A stretch of 48,867 nucleotides of DNA, taken from NCBI GenBank assembly GCA_001931905.2, contig MSJI02000460.1, positions 1 to 48,867 of the forward strand. The letters run 5' to 3'. This document shows positions 40,306-48,867 of the stretch, in pieces (position 1 is the stretch's first letter; each line of letters starts with the position of its first letter). The position numbers and the translations under genes are program-made. Origin of the DNA: Cladosporium sp. IMV 00045 (taxonomy: Eukaryota > Ascomycota > Dothideomycetes > Cladosporiales > Cladosporiaceae). The notes under the pieces were generated by a model. It was given only the letters and a program-made list of their open reading frames with translations, had not been told where the DNA came from and searched no databases.

Positions 40306-41902
40306 ATGAAGGTCACTGCTGCCCTCGCTGCCGGTCTGCTCGGCGCCACCACTGTGGCTGCCGCTAGCATGGAAGAGATGATGGAGATCAAAGCGAAGTC
40401 ATGGGAAAGAGCTGCTGCTCGCGGTGCATTCGACGGTAACAAGAGATATAAGAAGGGCCCGACATCAGCCAAGTGCAAGAACGGCTTTGCCGGAGAGTAC
40501 CCTTGCAACAACGTCGACCTTCTGGACTTCATCAGCCACGAGGACTTGGGAGCTACCGAGAAGCGCGGAAACGACGTCTGGGGATGGACTTCAAAAGAGG
40601 GCCGCGAGTTCGGTATCGTGGGCCACACCGATGGCGTCGCGTTTGTTGAGATTAAAAAGAATGGCAAGCTCAGCTACTTGGGCCGCCTCGACACGGTTAC
40701 CGAGGCTGTCAGCTGGAGAGACATGAAGGTCATCAAGGACCATGTTTACATCGGCTCAGAGGCTGAAGCCCACGGTATGCAGATCTTCGATCTGAACAAC
40801 CTCATCGACGTCGACCCCAAGCACCCTGTTACTTTCACAAACGAGAGGGATCTCACGGCCCACTTTGATGGCTTTGGTGCTTCTCACAACCTTGTCGCTC
40901 ACCCTGAGGTTGACATGATTTACGCCGTTGGCGGCCGTTCTGGTGCCAACTCTCGCAACACTACATGCGCTGGTGGCTTGTTCATGGTCGACGTGTCCGA
41001 TCCGAGCAACCCCACCTCGCCGGGCTGCATTGGCCTTGACGGCTATGTTCACGACGCCGAGTGTGTCATCTACAGAGGTCCTACCCAGAAGTACTATGGT
41101 CGCGAGATCTGCTTTGGCTACAACGAGGATACTCTGACTATCTACGACACTACCGACAAGCAGAACCCCAGTGTCATCAGCTCCACGCCGTACATCGGAA
41201 ACGAGTACTCCCACCAGGGCTGGATCGTCGATGAAGCCATGACCATCCTCCTGCTTGACGACGAGCTTGATGAGCTTCAGCAGGCGGGTCCTCCTGCAGG
41301 AGAAATCGGCGGCCTCGTCAACCACACCACGACCTACATCTTCGACATCAGCGACCTGGAGGCTCCTGTCAACACTGGATACTACCAGTCACCTGAGCAG
41401 TCGATCGACCACAACCAATACGTATGTTGACATATATTAAAATCTGCAGCCACTTGATCCAGACGCTAATTCGTTCATAGACACTTGATGGTCTCTCCTA
41501 CCAGTCGAACTACGCGTCCGGCCTCCGCATCATCGACGTCTCCGGTCTCCCCAAAGACCCCTCTGGTGACAACATCGAGGAGACCGGTTTCTTCGACGTC
41601 CACCCTGAGGACGATGGCGTAAGTCAAGATCCCTCTCGTCGTAATTCATTTCAAAAGTGTCAGAACTAACCTAAGTACAGGCCATCGAGTTCCTCGGCAC
41701 TTGGAGCAACTACCCATACTTCAAGTCGAAGAACATCCTCGTCAACTCCATTGAGCGTGGTGTCTTCACCCTCAAGTACACTGGTCGTGATGCCAAATAT
41801 CCTGGTGGTCGCAAGTCTGAGTGGATGGAGGAGGAGGGCAAGCCTGGCAAGGGCAAGGGCCCCGGCAAGGGACGCGGCAAGGGTTCTGGAAAGGATTATT
41901 AG
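40306..41902 (+). CDS. secreted LVIVD-repeat beta-propeller protein
   Basis: Three exons, 40,306-41,421, 41,481-41,618 and 41,681-41,902, with introns of 59 and 62 bp, give 491 aa. The start MKVTAALAAGLLGATTVAAA is a signal peptide; the frame is open further upstream but lacks one. The body is a choice-of-anchor-B/LVIVD-type beta propeller: FGIVGHTDGVAFVEI, MQIFDLNNLIDVDP, FMVDVSDPSNPTSPGC, YDTTDKQNPSVIS and YIFDISDLEAPV are successive blades. SHNLVAHPEVDMIYAVGG and SHQGWIVDEAMTILLLDDEL carry the conserved His residues of the family. The tail is a Gly/Lys/Pro-rich repeat (GKPGKGKGPGKGRGKGSGK). Function in fungi is unknown to me. Codon choice is strongly C-biased, suggesting high expression. 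Confidence 0.85.
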
Positions 41903-42743
41903 AGTACCCAGCGCATCAATGAATGAAAAAGCGAGGGCTTGAATCTCATTGCAAGTCAAGCCAAATGTCTCTATTGCCTACCGTGAAGGACGCTCCCTCC
42001 AGGATCTAATTTGAACCATACGATTAAGTCCAACCCATGGCTTTTTGTACCAACTTCCGTACATGAAATCCGATAATTCATGATCTTGCACGCCCGCTGT
42101 TCTCGATAGCTGCCGATATCAAGTGAAGTTCTCTTGTGTGAAGCCAAAGTTCTCGAGAAGGATGCTCGCTTTGCCCTGGCGAACAGGCCTCAGTCATTGG
42201 AAAAATGTTTTTGATGGTAATTCGCGAAGCGTGTTGCATCACAAGTGCCAATCGGAACGATTTGCCTGTTTCATCGTTACGCTTGTTTGAGAGATCATTT
42301 GCGGGTGAGCCCCGGGATCTGGGGTCGGCATTAGTGTTTGTCCTCTAGCTCCCAAAGCATCCTCTCTTTCTCAACTACGAATGCGTTCGTGTTTGCCATT
42401 CGTGGAAGAACTTCACGCAACGGCAGGTCTCTGGACATCCCCGCCAATGAGCGTTTCCTTTCTCAACATCGAGCATCCGGAACATGACCGCTCAAAGAGT
42501 TCTTTTCAGACCTGATTGCAACTGACTCACAGGTCATAGCGATAAACTCTCCCACATGGTGCGAGAGCAGCCATATTGATGGACCATTGAGTCGGAAGCT
42601 CTTTCATGCGACTTTGTACCTGCCGACTTGCTTCTGAGCCCCACAGACTCAGCAAAATGTGGAGTTGCTATGGGGTTTGTCGATCAGGTCGCAACCACCA
42701 TAGTTTCGATGATGATCTTTCGGCGATTGAACGTGCAGAAAGC
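41903..42743. other. intergenic region
   Basis: About 0.84 kb between the LVIVD gene and the MFS promoter. I see no coding sequence or repeat. Confidence 0.5.
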
Positions 42744-42750
42744 TATAAAG
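42744..42750 (+). promoter_or_regulatory. TATA box of the MFS transporter gene
   Basis: TATAAAG lies 141 bp upstream of the ATG at 42,891. The same heptamer precedes the convergent tannase-family gene. Confidence 0.5.
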
Positions 42751-42890
42751 TACTTCGACTCGGGCGTTAAGATATAGCTTCAATCCAGGTGTTTTTCGGT
42801 TTCGCAAGGAATTCTTCCCAATTAGCCGTAGCTACACCACGCATCCATCTCACAACTAGGCCTTGGGAACCCGGATCGGACTATGCGAAC

Positions 42891-44687
42891 ATGCCCGAGG
42901 AACACGCCATTCCAACTCAAATGCCTCATTCAGAACCAGACAAAGCGAGCCGCAAAAGCGACGTTAGTCACCATGAAATGGTAGACGGTCTCAAGGCAAC
43001 CAAACCTGTTGACGTCGCCACTCTACACTCCCTGGACGAACAGTCGGACGACATATACACCCAAGCGCTTGCGCGATACCCGAACGATGAGAGCATCGAC
43101 ACGAGAGAAGAGAAGAGGGTGCGCAGAAAGCTTGACACTTTGATCTTGCCCGTACTTGGCATTTGTTACTTCTTCTACTATGTCGATAAGACAACCCTGT
43201 AAGTGCTTCCAAGACGATATTATCTGCTCTCTACTTGACATGAAGCGCAAATGAGGCTAATGATCGACTTCTAGTTCATATGCGGCTATTTTCGGTCTTC
43301 GTGAGGATCTCGAGCTACAAGGACAAGAATACTCGTGGCTCTCAAGCAGTTTCTACTTCGGCTGGCTGATATGGGCTATACCGTCTAACCTGCTCATGCA
43401 GCGAAGCCCACCTGGTTACTACCTAGCCTTCAACATCTTCATGTGGGGCGCTCTTCTCATGGCACAAGCTGCAGCAAAGAACTTCGGCGGCCTTCTGGCC
43501 CTTCGCATCCTATCAGGTGCTTTCGAGGCCATTGCTGACCCGGCCTTCATGCTGATCACTTCGATGTATTATACTCGTGCTGAGCAGCCTACGCGAATCT
43601 CGGCTTGGTACGCCTTCAATGGAATTGGCGTCGCTGGTGGAGGCTTGATCGGTTCGTGGAGTAGATTTCCCTCACAAACGTTGGCAGTCTCTAACACTTC
43701 TCAACAGGCTATGGGATCGGTAACATCAAAGGAGCCCTACAGTCGTGGCGATATGAGTTCCTCGTCGTGGGCGCATTCTGTGCAGCTTGGGGCATCGTTC
43801 TTGTGTTTGTCCTGCCCAACTCGCCACGGACAATCATGGGGTTTACACACGACGAGAAACTCATCATGATCGCGAGGATGCGCCGCAACCAAACGGGAAT
43901 CGAAAATCGCGGAATCAACTTCAAACAGATCAAAGAGGCGTATCTGGATTACAAAACTTGGCTCTTCACTTTGCTTGGATTTGTCTCCAATGTGCCTAAC
44001 GGAGGGATCTCAAACTTTTCTACTCTTGTCATTGAGGGCCTTGGCTTCGACACCTTGCACACAGCCCTCTTGGGTATACCACAGGGAGTTCTGGTCGTCA
44101 TCTGGATCGCTCTGGGTGCGATTGCAAACAAGTATATGCCGCCCAACAGTCGTACGATCGTTTGCGCCATCTTCATGCTCCCGACCATTGCTGGAGCACT
44201 TGGCTTCCTACTCGCTCCTGCAAATGCCTATGTTGGCCGTCTTATCTGTTTGTAAGTAACATGTCCAGAGTGTATACGAACAACTGCTGATTACGAGTAA
44301 AGCTATCTTACCGGATCTTATCAAGCGTCATTCGTCATCAGTCTCTCCCTCATCACTTCCAACACCGGAGGGCAATCCAAGAAGATGATCGTGTCGGGGA
44401 TGATCTGGTTCGGCGCCTGCATCGGCAACATAGCCAGCCCATTCTTCTATCTCACGGAGCAAGCGCCCAGGTACCAACTGGGCATTGGCTCAATTCTCGT
44501 GGCTAACTGCATCGAGGTTGCCATCTTCTTTATACTCCGCTACGCATTCATGTGGGAGAACAAACGTAAAGAGCAACTTCGTGAGCGGCTGCGCGTGGAA
44601 GGGAATGGTGTGGCGGATGAGCTGAATGCTACTGCGTTTAATGACTTGACGGATAAGGAGAACCCCAACTTTGAATATGTCTATTAG
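42891..44687 (+). CDS. MFS transporter, Dal5/anion:cation symporter type
   Basis: Four exons, 42,891-43,198, 43,275-43,651, 43,708-44,251 and 44,303-44,687, with introns of 51-76 bp, give 537 aa. A hydrophilic N-terminus of about 80 residues precedes RRKLDTLILPVLGICYFFYY, the standard TM1 opening of the Dal5 (allantoate permease) family, then DKTTLSYAAIFGLREDLELQ. About 12 membrane segments are visible, and the TM4 region reads LLALRILSGAFEAIADPAFM. The family carries organic anions such as allantoate, nicotinate, vitamins and aromatic or sugar acids. Its gene ends 150 bp from the tannase-family gene (convergent), which suggests import of a product of that enzyme such as quinate, gallate or caffeate. 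Known quinate permeases (QutD/qa-y) belong to the sugar-porter family, so a Dal5-type carrier would be different. Substrate is inferred only. Confidence 0.87.
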
Positions 44688-44837
44688 ATTAAAAACGAGG
44701 CGAGCAAACGCTCCCTCCAGGCTCTCGGCTGGCAGCCACTGAGAGCTGGAGTAATCCCAACAACCAGCTGTCAGCTCTGCCTCCCAAGTGGCTTATCTGC
44801 CTCATGCTGCAGCTATTTCAGATACTCCCTCTGGACA

Positions 44838-46624
44838 TCAAGCATTGCCATAGCTGTTGAGTGGAATAGAATCCAACACAGGGAACCAAGATTCCAAAAC
44901 ATCTTCCTCGGGCATGATGCAAGTATGCTCTGAACCATCATCATTCCACATCGGCCTGTATGGAAACGTGCAAACTTTCTCTTCCCTGCCCTCGTTTGGA
45001 CCTTGCAAGACAGTCGCGTTCAGCTGCTCGGGCACCACTCCATTCTCTACCCATTCAATCACCGAGCCAAGAACAGTCTGTGGGAAAGATCCATTCTCCG
45101 CACTAGGAGAGCAATGCGCCGCCCCCGGAATGATGTAGAGTCGGTAAAAGTCGTACAACTCTTTCAGCGAGTCCTCGTAGCTGGCGTTCGGGTACATGAC
45201 CCTGCGGACTTGCTCCTGATAGATTACCGAAGACAAAGTGGGAATGCTGTTGTCGGCTTCTCCGTGGTAGTGGATCACTTTGCCACCGGCATCGTTGAAG
45301 TCCTGCAGATTAGTCCAGACTGTGTTCATGGTGCTGGCGTATTTCTGCATTCCCTCGATCATCCAGTCGCGAAGCGTGTCCACTGTAACGCCATCTAGCG
45401 ACAGAGAGGTGCTGTTGACTTCTTGGAGCAACTCTGTAATCCACTCTGCGCCAATGTCTGTTATGGCTGCGATTTCGTAAGACCCAGTGGTGTTGGAGAA
45501 TGTGCCTGCGGCATTCGAGGAAGTGTCCGTACCCGGCTGAAAGCCAACGTAGAGGTGGCGGTTCTCGCTGTCGTATGGTCCGTTCTGGACGGCAAGGAAA
45601 ACGGCAATATCGTTATCGTTGACGGTGCCGCTCGCAGCTGGGGTTGTGTCGCCTTGGCCGCCCGTGATCGGATTGAAGGAGGTGGAAGCGGTGCACGAGT
45701 AGTTTTTGCCAACCACTTGTTTGGGATCCCACTGCAGTCTGCATAGATCTGAGCGCGCAACAATGCCGTCGACTTTTCCATCTAGTGCGTCACAAGCCGC
45801 CAGTGTCTCGTTAACGACTTTCTCGAGAGCACAGGTGTTGGGCACGTATCCCAGAGACTGCTCGTAGATCTGCGGCCAGTTATGATATGGCTGTTGGTGT
45901 GATTGACGGAAGGCTGGAGCGCCAATGGCCGCCCCATCGAACTGGTCAGCGTACCGTTGGACTTGAGACCAACCTTCACGCCCTCCTTCTGAACAACCCT
46001 GGTAGTAGGTGTAAAGCTGGGACGAGTTGTACATATTCTTGCTCAAAGCCTTGCCGATCAGGGTCATCTCGTGAATGGACAAGTACCCAAAGTTGTTGAT
46101 CATGTCGTAGTCCAGACTCCCGTTGCTTTTGAGGACGACATCGCTGAGTTGACCGCCCCAGCCCATTCCGCCATCTGTGCATCCCGCAGCTGCTCCGTAT
46201 ACAAGGCCGCCTTCTAAACCAGATGCACCCGAGTTGATGGAGAAACCTCCTCCGCCAGTTGCGAGAAAGCGGCCTTGGTATTGAGCGGGTTCCGGAAAGT
46301 AGTACCATACGTTGACCTAAGGAGGTTTGACTTGTCAATTTCGAGAATTCGTCTCAGACATGGTTGTTGGTGGCATACCGCATCGTTTTTGCCATCATGG
46401 GCATACGCAACAGTGACATTGCAGAAGTTACGACCTTCAGCTGCTGGGTAATTGTTACCAGCTTCGATCGACAAGTTGAAGACTGGATTTGCTTCGATGT
46501 CGCCGAATTGTAGACTTTGTACTTCGGGGAGGCTGGTCTTGACATGCTCAACGCTACATATCTGGGAAAGGTTTGTGGCAGACGCTGTCGAGAGGACAGT
46601 CGCCAGGAGTAGTTGGTTTCTCAT
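44838..46624 (-). CDS. secreted tannase/feruloyl esterase-family enzyme
   Basis: Two exons, 46,624-46,379 and 46,316-44,838, joined across a 62-bp intron (GTATGC..TAG, phase 0), give 574 aa. The signal peptide is MRNQLLLATVLSTASA. The alpha/beta-hydrolase core shows GCSEGGREG with nucleophile Ser191, Asp437 in HGEADNSI and His483 in PGAAHCS. Cys190 and Cys484 flank Ser and His, the CS-D-HC disulfide motif of the tannase family. DALDGKVDGI (257-266) is the usual calcium-binding lid segment. Family members split gallate esters (tannase) or feruloyl, coumaroyl and caffeoyl esters including chlorogenate. Several N-x-S/T sites fit secretion. Quinate-pathway genes nearby make chlorogenate or galloyl-quinate esters attractive substrates, but specificity cannot be read from sequence. 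Confidence 0.9.
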
Positions 46625-46710
46625 TTTCTGCTGGGTTTGGAACGAGGCCGGTTTTTGAGATGTAATGAGTTGATGGATTGACGAGATGCCTCTCGAAGGC
46701 AATACTCATC

Positions 46711-46717
46711 CTTTATA
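46711..46717 (-). promoter_or_regulatory. TATA box of the tannase-family gene
   Basis: On the minus strand the sequence reads TATAAAG, 87 bp upstream of the ATG at 46,624. Confidence 0.6.
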
Positions 46718-48316
46718 CAAGTTGCTACCTTCGCTTCTTCATGTTCAGAGCTCGTACGACTCGCGCCAGGCCGCGTGGCTGCGAATTGCTCTCATACAAC
46801 TGATCTATACATGGCCTTTCGGATACGGCACCTCGTTCCAGGGAACTGAATGAATCGATTGGTCAACTCATGAAACGGCAACCCAATTGGGATTATGGCC
46901 GCGTAGGTGAAGGTAGGGCAAGAGCTTGTGATAGCTTGAGAGAAGCCATGTTCGCTGCTTAATTTCTTATTAGGTGAAGAAGATGAAGCGAGTCAAAGTA
47001 GGGCACCGACCGAGATCCGTGGTGTCGCCGCGTCCGCGCGTTGATGAGGCTGTTCAGCACACGCATTTCCGGATAAAGCTTCTTCCGCCGACTTCGGGGC
47101 GGTTAGAGCGCCGCAGGAAACCACAGTTATTTGCGATATGGCATCGCGGACATGAATGCAGGATTGTTCGCACATGCCCCCGAAGCAATCTAATTTGAGC
47201 ATGTATTCGTTGTTAGTTATGAAGCTAAGCCACATGGTACGAATCAAGCCAGGCTGCCTGAATCCCTCAAGCTTCACAAGTCGGTCTCGCGTACGCTTTT
47301 TGCGCATACCCTTTTTTCCTGATGATTGACAGGTACTCCAAAATAGTATCATGGTCGCCCTTTTCCCTGAGACGAGTAATCTTGCCGTGTATGGTAGACT
47401 GTCATTAGAACGTCTGCGTACAACGTTGGTCGAACTAAGACTAAGCCGGCTCGTCCTGGGTGGTCATAATCCGCCTTCAGATGTCGCACATGACTGACCT
47501 GATGTGTGTATTGAGCGCCTCGAGGAGTTGAACGCAACTTCACATAGCGCCAATGGCCTACCTTATCAAGGTACTGGTTTGAGCCAGAGATTTGCTTAGA
47601 CCAATACCAGTTCTTGCGTATCGTTACACAGTACGTTGGCGCAATCTTGAACTGACCAAATTTGCCAACAGAAGGCATGATGTTGGCAGCAATGATTGTG
47701 ACGATCCTTAGATTGATGACCGAGATGGACTGCGGCGCATAGATAGTCATTTCCCGGCTTCTTGTCAAACCACGGGAACGTGCGGCATCATACATAGGAC
47801 CACGTCCACAACTTCCTAGCTCGTTGCTGATGAAGATGCAGTCGCTTGGTGTTGTAGTGAGCTGGAGCCACACTCCCGATTGTAAGACCGCCAACTATGC
47901 AAGACTGGGTCTACCTGCTGGTGAAATCATTGTGGTCAAATCCAATGCGCTGTTCATAGTTCCGGAAGCTCATCATTCCAGAGCATCAGTAACCACCAAT
48001 GAGGTATGTATCTCGAGGGAAGAATCCCAGTAGAAGCCATCGCAGTGGTCTTGCACTTGCAAAGACTTGATGGCATTGTGGAAACCCAATCCTCACCTAT
48101 GAAGGAATCCTGAAGTCGGTCGAGTGGGCCATGGATTTGTTTAGATTAGGCTTTGCGGGATCTGGGGAAGTGAATGGACTGCGAGAATGCAGCCAATCAG
48201 AGTCCGCCTTACTCAGCGAGGTCGGCGGCCAAAAAGTTCGGCTCGTCTGTGAATCGACTGGAGTGTTGTCGCGGTTGGGTTGTTGTTTGCCTCTCCAATT
48301 TACAACCACACCAAGC
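46718..48316. other. divergent intergenic region at right border of the cluster
   Basis: 1.6 kb between the tannase-family gene (minus) and the aconitase-family gene (plus). It contains a 10-bp palindrome CCCAATTGGG at 46,882-46,891. A 181-codon open frame at 47,349-47,894 (minus) has no recognisable motif and is not called. Confidence 0.45.
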
Positions 48317-48867
48317 ATGTTGGCAGCAAGGAGATCGGCGGCTTCGCTGCCTGCCAGGAAGCAGCAGCAATCCCTCCTCCAGCTCTCCCGTTCCTTCCCA
48401 CTCCGCAGCCAGCACGTCGCCAAAGGTTTCGCTACCGCCGCCGAACAATCCTCCTCTCCCTCCGCCTCCTCCCTCGAGTCGCGAACACCGCCCTACGGCA
48501 AGCTCTTGCGCAACCTGCACGAGGCCCGCAAGCTTCTCCCCGAGAACAAGCTCACCCTCGCCGAGAAGATCCTCTACAGCCACTTGAACGAGAATGTCGA
48601 AGAGTCCCTGTTGACCAACACCAATGGCGGCCGCGACATCCGCTCCAAGGCCAACCTCAAGCTCTTCGTCGACCGCGTCGCCATGCAGGATGCCTCCGCC
48701 CAGATGGCCCTGCTGCAGTTCATGACTTGCAACCTGCCCCAGACCGCCGTGCCCAGCAGCATCCACTGCGACCACATGATTGTCGGCGAGCGTGGCGCCA
48801 ACCTCGACTTGAAGAACAGCATTGATGGCAACAAGGAGGTCTACGACTTTTTGGAGAGCGCTGGCAA
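48317..48867 (+). CDS. mitochondrial aconitase-family protein, 5' part (truncated by window end)
   Basis: The frame opens at ATG 48,317 and runs off the window after about 183 codons. The first 45 residues (MLAARRSAASLPARKQQQSL...) are Arg/Ser/Ala-rich without acidic residues, a mitochondrial presequence. The aconitase fold follows: TPPYGKLLRNLHEARKLLPE, LTLAEKILYSHL, LKLFVDRVAMQDASAQMALL then QFMTCNLPQTAVPSSIHCDH, and NKEVYDFLESAG. The form TPPY.KL with DASAQMALLQFMTCNLP is closer to the Aco2-type (A. nidulans AcoB-like, linked to lysine synthesis) than to the main Aco1 enzyme, but this is from memory of the pattern. The [4Fe-4S] Cys ligands lie beyond the window. Confidence 0.88.
   Translation, partial: MLAARRSAASLPARKQQQSLLQLSRSFPLRSQHVAKGFATAAEQSSSPSASSLESRTPPYGKLLRNLHEARKLLPENKLTLAEKILYSHLNENVEESLLTNTNGGRDIRSKANLKLFVDRVAMQDASAQMALLQFMTCNLPQTAVPSSIHCDHMIVGERGANLDLKNSIDGNKEVYDFLESAG

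Noticed and set aside
47349..47894. 181-codon open frame on the minus strand
   Set aside because: No recognisable domain, no signal peptide and no splice-linked extension. The composition looks like non-coding DNA between two promoters.

Overview
The window is nuclear DNA of a filamentous ascomycete (Pezizomycotina). The evidence is short introns of 49-100 bp with GT..AG ends, compact genes on both strands, Zn2Cys6 and QutR-type regulators, and a transposon mutated in the pattern of repeat-induced point mutation (RIP). The left-arm gene families would fit a Dothideomycete, but that is an inference I cannot test here.

Layout. (1) 0.85-19.9 kb is mostly housekeeping: a Sec2-domain coiled-coil protein, a class II eIF4E, Elongator subunit Elp2, a GT90 (CAP10-like) glycosyltransferase, an amidohydrolase, the mitochondrial Fe-S protein Iba57, an SDR dehydrogenase with a 36-bp internal tandem duplication, exosome subunit Csl4, two unrecognised proteins, and a secreted Kre1-like cell-wall protein. 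(2) 20.8-46.6 kb looks like a quinate/shikimate (probably chlorogenate or tannin) catabolic region. It holds 3-dehydroshikimate dehydratase, a QutR-type repressor, a GMC oxidoreductase, a QutA/qa-1F-type activator, two divergent shikimate/quinate dehydrogenases, a secreted LVIVD beta-propeller protein, a Dal5-type MFS transporter and a secreted tannase/feruloyl-esterase-family enzyme. (3) A 6.86-kb DNA transposon (24,400-31,259) with 29-bp terminal inverted repeats and a dead DDE/integrase-core transposase sits between the repressor and the GMC gene. (4) The right edge holds the 5' part of a mitochondrial aconitase-family gene.

A working model for region 2: the secreted esterase releases quinate or gallate/caffeate from plant esters; the MFS carrier imports an organic anion; the dehydrogenases oxidise quinate or shikimate; the TIM-barrel dehydratase turns 3-dehydroshikimate into protocatechuate; QutA- and QutR-like proteins control the set. 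No catabolic type II dehydroquinase is present, and the usual sugar-porter-type quinate permease is replaced by a Dal5-type carrier, so this is not the textbook qa/qut cluster. The transposon lies 143 bp upstream of the repressor start codon, inside what would otherwise be a divergent promoter of about 630 bp, and may have altered regulation.
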